Of a DNA stretch of 64,000 nt, positions 1 through 8,233 are shown in pieces. Source of the DNA: Sphingopyxis sp. PAMC25046. Lineage in GTDB: Bacteria; Pseudomonadota; Alphaproteobacteria; Sphingomonadales; Sphingomonadaceae. The DNA lies in the NCBI RefSeq assembly GCF_004795895.1, contig NZ_CP039250.1:2294001-2358000 (forward strand), in the 5' to 3' direction. Each line of letters starts with the position of its first letter. Position 1 is the first letter of the stretch. The position numbers and the translations under genes were made by a program. The notes under the pieces were generated by a model, which ran no database searches, was not told the DNA's origin, and saw only the letters and a program-made list of their open reading frames with translations.

Positions 1-710
1 ATGCGCTGCAGGTCAGCCAGATCAATTGGCGGGCGCACTTTCCTCAAAGAAATGAAAGATTGCACGTTCGTTTTGAACACTGGACGCTGCGCCCAAGCCC
101 AGAGAGATTGATCGATGTGCGCGTAGACGCTGCCCGGCGTTACGTCGCCAAGTAGGTTGGCTGCTCCACCGTCAAGAGCATCGCAGAAAAGCGTGGTGAA
201 GACGCCGGAGCCGTTTTTTTCGCTCGCGTACTGATCTGCTGTTGACGCGGTAAGGATCGTCACTCCGTCTTTAAGCTCTGCTACGGCTCCATGTGTCGGA
301 TGGTTTCCGGCAATGCCGCTGTGACAGCTGTCCAACACGACGATCTTGTTTCGGAAACCAGATGTGTTGGCAAATGTCATTATATCAGAGAGCGCCACAC
401 CATCATTGCCGCTCTTGCAATCGCCGGCACACAGGTAACCGCCCGTGGCTTCGATGTGACCGTGCCCCGCGAAATAGAATAGGGCAACTTCACCGTCGCC
501 TTGGAAAAGCCCTGCCACCGCACTTCGGAGCTCATCGCGATCGAGCATATCTTGAGGGTCATCGCCTACGACGGTGCGCACGTCAAAGTTGCGCGATTTG
601 TCCTCGTTACGCTCAAGCCGAGCGGCCACAGCCTTTGCGTCATTCACGCACCCGAAGAGCGGAGAAATGTGCTGGTATTTATCTATCCCAACGACCAGTG
701 CGCGACGCAT
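1..710 (-). CDS. Caspase-like (C14) peptidase, C-terminus off the left edge
   Basis: I translated this gene by hand from the minus strand because it has no stop inside the window. About 236 residues are visible. It begins [10 protein letters not shown] and carries the two hallmarks of the caspase/metacaspase fold: a catalytic His in YFAGHGH (H83) and a catalytic Cys in VVLDSCHSG (C129, codon at 324-326). The ATG (708-710) overlaps the TGA of the upstream TIR-like gene by one base (TGATG), so the two are almost certainly translationally coupled. A protease paired with a TIR protein fits a signal-activated suicide effector, as described for type IV Thoeris, where a TIR-made cyclic ADP-ribose activates a caspase-like protein. 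That role is inference; the C-terminal region that should bind the signal is not in the window. Confidence 0.85.
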   Translation of the reverse strand, partial: MRRALVVGIDKYQHISPLFGCVNDAKAVAARLERNEDKSRNFDVRTVVGDDPQDMLDRDELRSAVAGLFQGDGEVALFYFAGHGHIEATGGYLCAGDCKSGNDGVALSDIMTFANTSGFRNKIVVLDSCHSGIAGNHPTHGAVAELKDGVTILTASTADQYASEKNGSGVFTTLFCDALDGGAANLLGDVTPGSVYAHIDQSLWAWAQRPVFKTNVQSFISLRKVRPPIDLADLQR

Positions 711-1081
711 CAGAGAGAGTCGATCCAAGCAGCGATGTTGTCCCAAGTCCAGATCATAGTGTTGAGACCATCGATCTTGGTGCGGTCATCCTTGTAAATC
801 CACATGCCTCTAACCGGTTTGCTTTCCTCGAGCGCGCACTTGATCTCCCATTTCTGACCGCTCGATTTAAGGGAGTTTGCGCTGACCAAAGCCAAGACGC
901 CGTCGGAACGACGAATACGCGCACGGACCTTGTCCTTCCACGCCTCGTCGTAAGCTTCTTTGACCGACATATCAATGTACTCGAAGGGAGAGCGAGTATT
1001 GAGCGACTGCCCTTTTAGGTAATCCCGTGAACGCTCATCTTCGATTGCAAATGCTACGAATACCACCTTTTTTGCAGCCAT
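710..1081 (-). CDS. TIR-like (ThsB/DUF1863-type) protein
   Basis: A 123-residue single-domain protein. It starts with a beta strand ([13 protein letters not shown], residues 4-16), has a flavodoxin-like alternation of strands and helices, and carries [14 protein letters not shown] (73-86), where E79 sits at the place of the TIR NADase glutamate. This matches the MTH538/DUF1863 TIR-like family to which Thoeris ThsB belongs. I chose the ATG at 1081 (MAAKK) over an in-frame start at 1183 because the strand-1 motif follows at once and a G-rich stretch (AAAGGGGCGGGGG) lies upstream. It is the first gene of a two-gene operon with the caspase-like gene. The likely role is making an NAD-derived signal on phage infection. 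The family call is fairly secure; enzymatic activity is inferred. Confidence 0.8.
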   Translation of the reverse strand: MAAKKVVFVAFAIEDERSRDYLKGQSLNTRSPFEYIDMSVKEAYDEAWKDKVRARIRRSDGVLALVSANSLKSSGQKWEIKCALEESKPVRGMWIYKDDRTKIDGLNTMIWTWDNIAAWIDSL

Positions 1082-1851
1082 TTCGACAGCCCCCGCCCCT
1101 TTGCTCAAGCCATGTGTCGAATGAGAACGATCTTCCAAGAGACAGTCAAGTATTTCTGGCACGACCCTTCCCAGAATGGACATGTCTTTTTCTGTTCGAC
1201 AAACGATTGTCCTCTACGCCATCGGGTGGTTTGGTACTGCCACGAGCTTGACGATGGAAAACTGAATATCCATGCCGCACCGGAGCGGTCAATCGCCCGG
1301 GGCTCTCTCAGCTGCCTCGATCCAATTTATCGGGCCGCGATGCTCCGCATCGGACCCACAATCTACAATCACACACCTTACGCACGGGTGCATAGCGCTT
1401 TTCTGCCACTTTTCGAGGGTGCGATCCGGCAGCGCGCGCTGCCTCGCTCTCGCAAACTGACGTTTTTCTGCGACTTTTCGAGGCTGCGCATCGCACTCTC
1501 GCTGGACAAGAATATGGCGGAGGAAAATGATGCGAGGGGCGGATCAGCCGCGCGCGAATTGGCAGTGCGGAACTGGCGTCAGGGTGACCTGTCGCCCCGC
1601 CCTCTGGGCTATTGCCGCGGTCACCGGCACTCGGCCCGCGTCCGAGATGCGTCCCGATACTTCCGTATGCCGAGCCGTCCAGCGACAATCAAAGGTGTTC
1701 ATTCGGTCGAGGTGTGGCAGCCGGGCGCAGGAAAACAGGCGTTGGCGTACAAACGTCGTGTGGAATGGCGCAGCACAAATCTGGATAATCGAGCGCGACG
1801 GGTGGCGCCCCTTCCGGCCGCCCGTCTCCGTTGTCCAGCGAGAGCGCCGTT
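1082..1851. other. Non-coding stretch between the TIR operon and the HTH gene
   Basis: Long open frames exist here (for example 1112-1948 on the plus strand), but their products are Arg-rich, low-complexity and resemble no family, so I read the region as non-coding. It should hold the promoter of the leftward TIR/caspase operon and of the small HTH gene. The only clear structure is the direct repeat listed separately at 1399-1488. Confidence 0.5.
1399..1488. repeat. Imperfect 25-bp direct repeat, two copies 65 bp apart
   Basis: Copy 1 at 1399-1423 and copy 2 at 1464-1488 share TTTTCTGC(C/G)ACTTTTCGAGG(G/C)TGCG with two mismatches. They lie in non-coding DNA upstream of an excisionase-like HTH gene. 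Possible roles are binding sites for that HTH protein, iterons, or remnants of an attachment region; the sequence alone does not decide. Confidence 0.65.
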
Positions 1852-2199
1852 ATGCCTTTCCAATCCCCTGCCCCATCACCGTCGTCACCGCTTGCCATCG
1901 AGCCCATCAGCATGCGGATTCCGGACGCATGTCGGTTCACGGGCATAAGTCGCAGTTCCCTCTACCTTCTCATCGCGAGAGGCGAAGTCGAGATCGTTAA
2001 GATGGGCGCCGCGACCTTGGTCCTGACGGAAAGCCTTCGCGACTTGATCGAGCGGCAGCGCGGCACTTCGACCAGCCGGACGGCGGCGCCGATCCGATGC
2101 CGCAGCGATCAGGATGAAGTACGGAAATCTGATCGGCAATCTCGTAGCAGGCGCACGGCCAACGATTTTGCTTCCATTCCCCTGTTCGAGAGGGATTAG
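1852..2199 (+). CDS. Small excisionase-like helix-turn-helix protein
   Basis: About 115 residues. The core SMRIPDACRFTGISRSSLY, followed by LLIARGEVEIVKMG and a final helix LRDLIERQR, is the winged HTH of the MerR/AlpA/excisionase superfamily, of a type common in sphingomonads near integrative elements. The C-terminal 45 residues are Arg/Ser-rich and match nothing I recognise; the original stop may have been lost by mutation. An in-frame ATG at 1831 is also possible; I prefer 1852 because the domain follows closely. No integrase lies in the window, so a function in excision is only a suggestion. It may instead regulate nearby genes. Confidence 0.6.
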   Translation: MPFQSPAPSPSSPLAIEPISMRIPDACRFTGISRSSLYLLIARGEVEIVKMGAATLVLTESLRDLIERQRGTSTSRTAAPIRCRSDQDEVRKSDRQSRSRRTANDFASIPLFERD

Positions 2200-2396
2200 G
2201 CAGCTTCGCGCCCGATCCAGGCCGTTCAGTTTGGCATTTATCGCGCCCGTGAACGGTCAGTCCGCTAATGACCGAGGCTGGGACATTCCGGCCGATTGGC
2301 GCTGCGATCGGGAACGTCGGCTTTCAATGGCTTCCGGCAGGCCCATAAGGACGCTACACCGGGATAGGTTCGTTAAAACGGGGAAGGCGTTCGGGA

Positions 2397-4241
2397 GTGT
2401 GGATCGAGTCCATCAGAATAGAGGGGGGATCGCTCGATGGATTCCACCAAAGCCTTAGTCCTGGCCTGAACGTCCTGATCGGCGGTCGCGGCACAGGCAA
2501 AAGCTCCGTAATCGAGTTGATCCGCTTCTGCCTGGGCGCTCCTTCGTCCTCGGATGCCATCGGCAAAGACGCGCTTGAGCACGCGCTGGGGGTGCTGGGC
2601 GACGGTAAGGTCGTGATCACCCTCACAAACGGAAGCGATCGGATTGAGGTGTCTCGGATCGCTACCGACGCCGACGACAATTGTCCGAGGGAAATCTCGC
2701 CGCCATTCGTGTTCTCGCAAAAGGAGGTCGAGCAGATTGGTGCGCAATCACAGTCGCGCATGCGCTTGGTCGACGGCTTTTTCCCTGGGCGCGGCGCGGC
2801 TTCGGCCAAGCGCGGTCCGCTGCATGCGCGGATCAAATCCGCATCGACCGAAATCCGAACCCTTTTGGTTGAAGTAGCGGACATCGGTGAAAAGCTACTG
2901 GCGCTGCCAAAATTGCGGGAGCGCCTTGCCGACCTTCAGAAGCAGGGCGCCGCTCAACGCGCCCGCAGCGCTGAACTGGATGGACTGCGCAAGCAGCTTG
3001 ATGAACTGACCCCTCTTACGAGCGCGGCCACCGTTCGTGCCGGATCAATCGGCCGGTCGGCCGACGACCTGAGCGAATGGGCGGACGATCTCGACCTCGT
3101 CGCGGGCCGCCAGCCCCCCATTGAGTCCTGGCCAGCACAAGCGATGACGCCTGATCAGCTTCAGCCACATCGCAAGCGCTTAGAAACGGCGCATGAGCGT
3201 CTGACCGCCGTAATCAAGGAATATCGTTCGGTCATTGACGATCTGGAGGCGCTTCGCCGGAAGTCGAGCGAGGAGAAGTCCGCGCTTGAGGCCAAGGGCC
3301 GCGAGGTTCGCCAGAAGATCGAGGAGCAGCAAAAGGGCGCGAGCGTTCTCGACCGCCAGATTGCAGACCTCAGCCAGGAAATCGCCGCGCTGACTGCGCT
3401 GGCCGACTTACAAACGGAAAGGCTGGGCCGTATCGATCGGCTGCACGTGCAGCGACAAACAGCTCTCGATGAGATGCACGCTCAAAATATCGCGCTGTCG
3501 GCAGGTCGCGAGCAGACCGCCGCCCGCCTGACTGCGGGGCTAGCGCCGTCGATCCGCGTCACTGTGAAGCCGCTCGCGGACTACCGCGCCTACGTGAGTG
3601 TGTTGAATGCCGCGCTGCGCGGCAGCGGCCTGAGGTATCGCGAACTGGCTGATCGGATCGCCGATACGTTCAGTCCGCAAGAAATTGCTGTCCTCGCCGA
3701 GCGGGGTGAGGTCTCAGTCATCAGCAAAGCCCTTGAGATCAACGAGGAGCGAGCTTTGCGGCTTGCCGAGGGGCTGCGGGGCGATGCCGGCGCCGAACTT
3801 CTGGTCACCGAGGTCGGCGACGAGGTGGTCATCGAGCTGCTCGACGGCACTAGCTTCAAGAGCACAGATTTCTTGTCGATGGGCCAGCGCTGCACGGCGG
3901 TGTTGCCGATCATCCTGCAACACAATGAGCGCATCATTGTTCTCGACCAGCCAGAGGATCATCTAGACAACGCCTTTGTCGTCGGGACATTGGTCAAGGC
4001 CATCCGCACACGGGGCGGTTCGGCGCAGACGATTATCGCTACGCACAATCCCAACATTCCGGTTCTAGGCAGCGCCGACTTCGTCGCACACCTCGAGTCC
4101 GATGGTGATCGGTGCTTCGTACAGGTCGCAGGCGCACTCGACGATGTTGCCGTGGTGAAATCGATAACGAATATCATGGAGGGCGGTCGAGAAGCGTTCC
4201 AGCGACGGGCCGCGTTTTATGCCGAGAGCCGCGGTGAATAA
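2397..4241 (+). CDS. SMC/RecN-like ABC-type ATPase of the Shedu operon
   Basis: A 614-residue protein starting at GTG (MWIESIRIEG), with a purine-rich GGGGAAGG upstream. The Walker A is GGRGTGKSS (residues 29-37), the ABC signature is LSMGQ (493-497), the Walker B is VLDQPED (D517, E520), and an ATHNPNIPV H-loop follows. Residues about 140-370 are rich in Arg, Glu, Leu and Ala heptads and are predicted coiled coil, giving an SMC-like head-coil-head layout. The C-terminal part resembles ATPases found with TrlF-type and other prokaryotic conflict proteins. The next gene starts inside its last 23 bases, so the four genes 2397-7976 form one operon. By analogy it may sense or load on phage or damaged DNA, with ATP hydrolysis passing a signal to the downstream kinases. 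The ATPase call is firm; the sensing role is inference. Confidence 0.88.
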   Translation: MWIESIRIEGGSLDGFHQSLSPGLNVLIGGRGTGKSSVIELIRFCLGAPSSSDAIGKDALEHALGVLGDGKVVITLTNGSDRIEVSRIATDADDNCPREISPPFVFSQKEVEQIGAQSQSRMRLVDGFFPGRGAASAKRGPLHARIKSASTEIRTLLVEVADIGEKLLALPKLRERLADLQKQGAAQRARSAELDGLRKQLDELTPLTSAATVRAGSIGRSADDLSEWADDLDLVAGRQPPIESWPAQAMTPDQLQPHRKRLETAHERLTAVIKEYRSVIDDLEALRRKSSEEKSALEAKGREVRQKIEEQQKGASVLDRQIADLSQEIAALTALADLQTERLGRIDRLHVQRQTALDEMHAQNIALSAGREQTAARLTAGLAPSIRVTVKPLADYRAYVSVLNAALRGSGLRYRELADRIADTFSPQEIAVLAERGEVSVISKALEINEERALRLAEGLRGDAGAELLVTEVGDEVVIELLDGTSFKSTDFLSMGQRCTAVLPIILQHNERIIVLDQPEDHLDNAFVVGTLVKAIRTRGGSAQTIIATHNPNIPVLGSADFVAHLESDGDRCFVQVAGALDDVAVVKSITNIMEGGREAFQRRAAFYAESRGE

Positions 4242-5121
4242 TGAGCTGGCGCGCAAGCTGGGGTCTACGGATCCACGCGAGCGGCTCGATGCTGCGCGCC
4301 ATCTGGCCGAACATGCCGACGCCAAACAGATTGGGCTGATTGAAGGTGCCCTCGCCTTAGAAACTGTGGCCTGGGTCAGCAGCGCATTGAAGCGGGCGCT
4401 CCAGCGGGCGCGGCCGACAGACAGCGCTACGCCCGGCCCTGAGCGCGTCGAGCTTTCTTCCGACCAGACCGCCCAAATCTATTCGGATGCATTGGAAACT
4501 ACTGCCAAGCAGATCATCCACGAGATCGAGCCGATCCTCGGCGCGCTTCGCCTATCGGCCGAAACGGAGATGGCAAACTTTGAGGGGTCGGACACGAAGC
4601 GCGGCCTCGAAAGGATGGAAGCCCTAGTGGCTGGTCTCGCACGGCTGCGTCAGGCCGCCAGCGCACCGAAGCTTGAGGACTTTGCGCTTTCCCAATGCAT
4701 TTTCGCGTGGATCGCCGAGGAGGTAGGCCAGAAGCCGCTCGGCGTCCTGCGCGCCGGCCCGCAGGAGACAGTGGTTGAAGGCGACAAAGGCCTAGTGTGC
4801 TTGGCTTTTGTTAACGGGCTTCGAAATGCCATCGACGCGACCCTTGCCTTGCCGATCGAGGAGGAGCGCTACCCCGAGATTACGGTAAATTGGGGCACGA
4901 CCGACATCGACGTTTGGATCGCGATTGTCGATGCCGGTGTTGGATTCAGGGGCAGCCTGTTGCGTGCGTTCGAGATCGGATCGACCACCAAGGCCGGCCA
5001 TCTCGGCATGGGGCTGGCGACCGCCCAGCAGGCCATGACGTCGCTGGGCGGAAGTGTTCGCCTCATCCCCGGCGAACGCGGTGTAAGGTTCGAGATGCGC
5101 TGGCCGAAGGCGGTAGCCTGA
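4219..5121 (+). CDS. Soluble histidine kinase with N-terminal HEAT-like segment
   Basis: 300 residues and no membrane segment. Residues 8-65 look like one or two HEAT-type helical repeats (STDPRERLDAARHLAEHAD). A phospho-acceptor helix follows with HEIEPILGALR (H101). The HATPase domain has an N-box FVNGLRNAIDA (N203), a G1 box VDAGVGF (D238) and a G2 box HLGMGLATA. It starts inside the ATPase gene (23-bp overlap), and its TGA overlaps the next ATG by one base. The absence of a membrane sensor suggests a cytoplasmic cue, perhaps delivered by the ATPase. Its natural partner is the receiver domain of the next gene (D52). The kinase identity is clear; the partner assignment is inferred from overlap. 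Confidence 0.85.
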   Translation: MPRAAVNNELARKLGSTDPRERLDAARHLAEHADAKQIGLIEGALALETVAWVSSALKRALQRARPTDSATPGPERVELSSDQTAQIYSDALETTAKQIIHEIEPILGALRLSAETEMANFEGSDTKRGLERMEALVAGLARLRQAASAPKLEDFALSQCIFAWIAEEVGQKPLGVLRAGPQETVVEGDKGLVCLAFVNGLRNAIDATLALPIEEERYPEITVNWGTTDIDVWIAIVDAGVGFRGSLLRAFEIGSTTKAGHLGMGLATAQQAMTSLGGSVRLIPGERGVRFEMRWPKAVA

Positions 5122-6551
5122 TGCGCATCCTGCTCGTCGAGGACAAGATCGACTTCGCAGAAGTGATCGAGAAGGCGATCCGAGCGATCGACGGCTGCGA
5201 GCTAAGTTGGAAGCGAAGCAAAGCTGGTGCGGTGGCTGCGCTCGGCGAGGAGCATTTTGACGTCGTCATTCTCGACCGCCGCATCCCGACTGAAGACGAC
5301 TTCCTCGACGACCATCAGGATCATGGCTGGGCCGTCTTTCAGGCTATTTTGGAGCAACAACCGGGCACATCCGTCTGGTTTCTGACGGGCACTGTCGATG
5401 CCGATTTCCCGACTGAAGTCCTAAACACGCACGGCAAGCGTGGCGACATCCATTCTTGTGGACGGGAAGACGCGCTCTACCAAGTGTTCTGGAAGGACAA
5501 GATGACGGACTGCGTCGCGGCCGTCCGTGGATTTCGTGGCGAGGTCCAGCAGACCGACGGCATCAATCTCGTTCAGGTGGGCACACCCGCGAATCTGCGG
5601 GCCGAAGAGGTCCGCCTTCTCAAACTGTTCGGCCGGCGGCATCAGGGTGCGCAAGTCGAAGTCCGGGTGTTGCAGGGCGGTCTGTCTGGCGCGCGGGTCT
5701 TTCGCGTCTCGGTGCTCAATGCTGCGGGCGCAGTCATCATCATGTCGGTGGCCAGAATAGGAGGTTTCGACGACATCGCTGCCGAGCGGGAGAAATATCG
5801 GACGGAGATAGTGAAGCTCGCCAACGGCGCCTTCCCCCCGGTGACGGCCGAGTTCAGCCACGGAGCAGCCGGATTCGCGGGCATATTCTATCAGGTCGTC
5901 GGCGCGGAGGTCCGATCATTGTTCGATGAGCTGACGGCCAATCCAGCTGCCGCCGCTGCGGCCGCTGAACGACTTCGGCAAGATCAAGCGACATGGCATG
6001 GCGCGCGCCAAGTCGAACGGGTACGCGTGGCAGCCGTTCGACGGGCCCTGATCGGCGACGTGGCGTTACAAATGCACAACCATCATCTCGGCGACATCGA
6101 TTTGGCGACCGTCGAGAATCTGGAGATCGACGTCGCGCGCTGTGTTCAGCACTGCGATCTGCATTGCGGCAACGTCTTGTACGATGAAAGCGGGCGGCCG
6201 ATGGTCATCGACTACCCGGGCACCGGAGGGGCTTTCGCGGCGCTCGACCCAATCGCGCTGGATCTCAGCACGATCTTCCATAAGGACGCACCGGACCGCG
6301 CGGGATGGCCGACTGAGGCGCAGGCGCGCCAGTGGACAGACCTCGATGCCTATTGCGCCGGCGCCGCTTACGAACCTTTTATCAGATCGTGTCGTGCTTG
6401 GGCGGAGAGCGTCGCCGCCTCACCTCAAGAGGTTCTGGCAGTCGCGTACAGCTACGCCCTTCGGCAACTGAAATACGGCGATACCGACAAGGCGCTGGTG
6501 CGAGAGATCGTGAATTCCTGCATTGAGGGGCTGGTCGGGGGAGGCGGTTAG
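5121..6551 (+). CDS. Receiver domain fused to an APH-like small-molecule/protein kinase domain
   Basis: 476 residues; the ATG at 5121 overlaps the preceding stop (TGATG). Residues 1-130 form a response-regulator receiver: acidic pair E7-D8, phospho-acceptor D52 in VVILDRRIP, T89 and a Lys near 125. Residues about 160-470 form an aminoglycoside-phosphotransferase/choline-kinase fold: a glycine-rich start GGLSGARVFRV (186-196), the catalytic loop HCDLHCGN (H344, D346, N351) and the metal-binding Asp in VIDYP (D364). The usual beta-3 lysine seems to be replaced by R212 in SVARIGG. The architecture suggests that phosphorylation of the receiver controls a kinase-type effector or adaptor, which then acts on the Shedu nuclease. 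The domains are clear; the substrate is unknown. Confidence 0.82.
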   Translation: MRILLVEDKIDFAEVIEKAIRAIDGCELSWKRSKAGAVAALGEEHFDVVILDRRIPTEDDFLDDHQDHGWAVFQAILEQQPGTSVWFLTGTVDADFPTEVLNTHGKRGDIHSCGREDALYQVFWKDKMTDCVAAVRGFRGEVQQTDGINLVQVGTPANLRAEEVRLLKLFGRRHQGAQVEVRVLQGGLSGARVFRVSVLNAAGAVIIMSVARIGGFDDIAAEREKYRTEIVKLANGAFPPVTAEFSHGAAGFAGIFYQVVGAEVRSLFDELTANPAAAAAAAERLRQDQATWHGARQVERVRVAAVRRALIGDVALQMHNHHLGDIDLATVENLEIDVARCVQHCDLHCGNVLYDESGRPMVIDYPGTGGAFAALDPIALDLSTIFHKDAPDRAGWPTEAQARQWTDLDAYCAGAAYEPFIRSCRAWAESVAASPQEVLAVAYSYALRQLKYGDTDKALVREIVNSCIEGLVGGGG

Positions 6552-6554
6552 TCG

Positions 6555-7976
6555 ATGCCATCTGTCCGACCATCCGTCTTCAACCAGCGCGAACGTGCGG
6601 ATGGAGGCCCGTTTCTTCTGATAGAGCCATCGGAGGAGGACGACGGCCTCAGCGTAGATGTCTTCTTCACCGACACTCCGCCTGACGACCGGACAGGTTC
6701 GTATCCAATAGAGCGGCTTCTGAACGTGACGCCCAACTCCTTGCGGATATTCCCGCTGAATGTTCGGCAGGGCCGAGACGACTATCTGACCCCCAAGTAC
6801 GGCCATCTCGATTCCATTGCGGTCAGCCGTAGGGTCGACCGGCCCTATGAGCTGCCCCAAACCGTCGAAGATGTGGAGGCAATCCTTGAGGGGCTGCCCG
6901 ATGGGTTCGCGAAGGACTTCCGCTTCGGCCTTGGGCTGCTCTGGGAGTATCGAGCCATCCCCGAAGCATTCGCCGGGCAGAACAAGATCACGCTGATGAT
7001 CGTGCATGGCGGCGACGAAGCTACGCTCGACCCGCCATTTTTCATCTTGGGTATCCGGCGCTTCCATGAGATCCGCAGAGAAATCAATCGGATCAGCGCC
7101 CGCTATCAACGTGATGCCAAGCGGGATAAGGACCACTACGCCTATCACATGCTGTTCCATGCAGCGGACCCGCAGGTGTTTCCGCGCTTGAAGAAGACTC
7201 TGCGGGCGGACGCCTTGGCCGACGCGACCAGTGGCGGTCGGGATAGGGTGGAGCTCTCGAAGCGAGACAGGCGGGTCGCGGTCGGATTGGTGCGATCCAA
7301 TTTGGAAGCGCTGGCACAGTCGGACACGGACGCCCTTCTTTCGCTCAAGGGCGAAATCGAGCAAGTCACCCTTCAACAGCTTATCAACCATTTTAGAGAA
7401 ATGCTGGCCAAGAATTTGCCCGAGAGCCGGTGGCAGGCTTTCCTAATGCAAAATCCCTTTATCCTAAGCCTCGCATTCGCAGTGCCGACGATAGTCGTGC
7501 AGGGACAGGTTTATGCTGGTGGCAAGCGGCTAAGCGGCCGCGGGGGCAAGATCACCGACTTCCTCTGCGCATCGGCCTCGACCGGCAACCTTGCGGTCGT
7601 CGAGATCAAGAAGCCCGCGACCGACCTATTGGGTGGGTCACCCTATCGCGGTGACGACGTCTTCGCGGCCTCGACCGAACTTAGCGGAACAGTCGCCCAA
7701 GTTCTCGATCAGCGGATGACGCTCCAGCGCGAGTTGCCCAACCTGAAAGAGCAGAGCGAGCGATATGACATTCACGACTATGGCACGCGATGCATCATCG
7801 TCGCTGGGGTGACACCGAGTGATCGGGCCCGGCGGAAGTCTTTGGAGCTCTTACGCAATGTGTTGGTCGGCGTCACCCTTCTGACCTTCGATGAGCTTTT
7901 GGCGCGGTTGGAGGAGATCCACGCTGCGCTAAGCCCATCGGCAGAATTGCCTACGAACGGTGAGGCCCCATTCTAA
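6555..7976 (+). CDS. sduA: Shedu-family nuclease (DUF4263)
   Basis: 473 residues; starts 3 bp after the previous stop, last gene of the four-gene operon. The C-terminal part is the DUF4263 nuclease: an entry helix SRWQAFLMQNPFIL, then KITDFLC (D335) and AVVEIKKP (E350, K352), a PD-(D/E)XK-type core, followed by the family-typical ELSGTVAQVLDQR. The N-terminal 270 residues are not recognisable to me and are probably the regulatory half, as in other Shedu proteins, where it holds the nuclease off until phage infection. Known Shedu systems are usually described as single-gene; here the nuclease closes an operon with an ATPase and a two-component pair, suggesting that its activation is relayed through phosphorylation. 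The nuclease identity is strong; the activation route is inference. Confidence 0.87.
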   Translation: MPSVRPSVFNQRERADGGPFLLIEPSEEDDGLSVDVFFTDTPPDDRTGSYPIERLLNVTPNSLRIFPLNVRQGRDDYLTPKYGHLDSIAVSRRVDRPYELPQTVEDVEAILEGLPDGFAKDFRFGLGLLWEYRAIPEAFAGQNKITLMIVHGGDEATLDPPFFILGIRRFHEIRREINRISARYQRDAKRDKDHYAYHMLFHAADPQVFPRLKKTLRADALADATSGGRDRVELSKRDRRVAVGLVRSNLEALAQSDTDALLSLKGEIEQVTLQQLINHFREMLAKNLPESRWQAFLMQNPFILSLAFAVPTIVVQGQVYAGGKRLSGRGGKITDFLCASASTGNLAVVEIKKPATDLLGGSPYRGDDVFAASTELSGTVAQVLDQRMTLQRELPNLKEQSERYDIHDYGTRCIIVAGVTPSDRARRKSLELLRNVLVGVTLLTFDELLARLEEIHAALSPSAELPTNGEAPF

Positions 7977-8233
7977 GCATCCGACAGGTGGTCTGTGGCT
8001 GTGAGTAGCAGTCATCGCAAACTGATCCGAAACGACTGCGGTTGGTCGGGAGCCGCCGCCGCGTGAATGTCAGCTATACCCTCGACTTGGTTCCGAACCG
8101 GACAGACGCCTTCCGGCCAATTGCCATCGGGGCGTCCGGCGATATGTCTTGAATCATCACGGGGTGCAGTCGGCGAAAGGGCATGGTATCTATTCGGCAT
8201 TGCAGCTGGTAATTTGATTTAGAACGGATTTCC

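Noticed and set aside
293..1018. Plus-strand open frame opposite the TIR and caspase genes
   Set aside because: Its product is Arg/Cys-rich without any family pattern, while both minus-strand genes have clear catalytic motifs and overlapping start and stop.
1112..1948. 278-codon plus-strand frame in the non-coding stretch
   Set aside because: Low-complexity, Arg-rich translation with no recognisable domain; the HTH gene in another frame at its 3' end is the credible one.
4890..5120. Longer start for the receiver-kinase gene
   Set aside because: The extra 77 residues overlap the histidine kinase in another frame and have no similarity; the receiver begins exactly at 5121.
2397..7976. PARIS or TrlF defence system
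   Set aside because: The ATPase resembles those partners, but there is no TOPRIM (AriB) or PHP (TrlF) domain; the last gene is clearly DUF4263.
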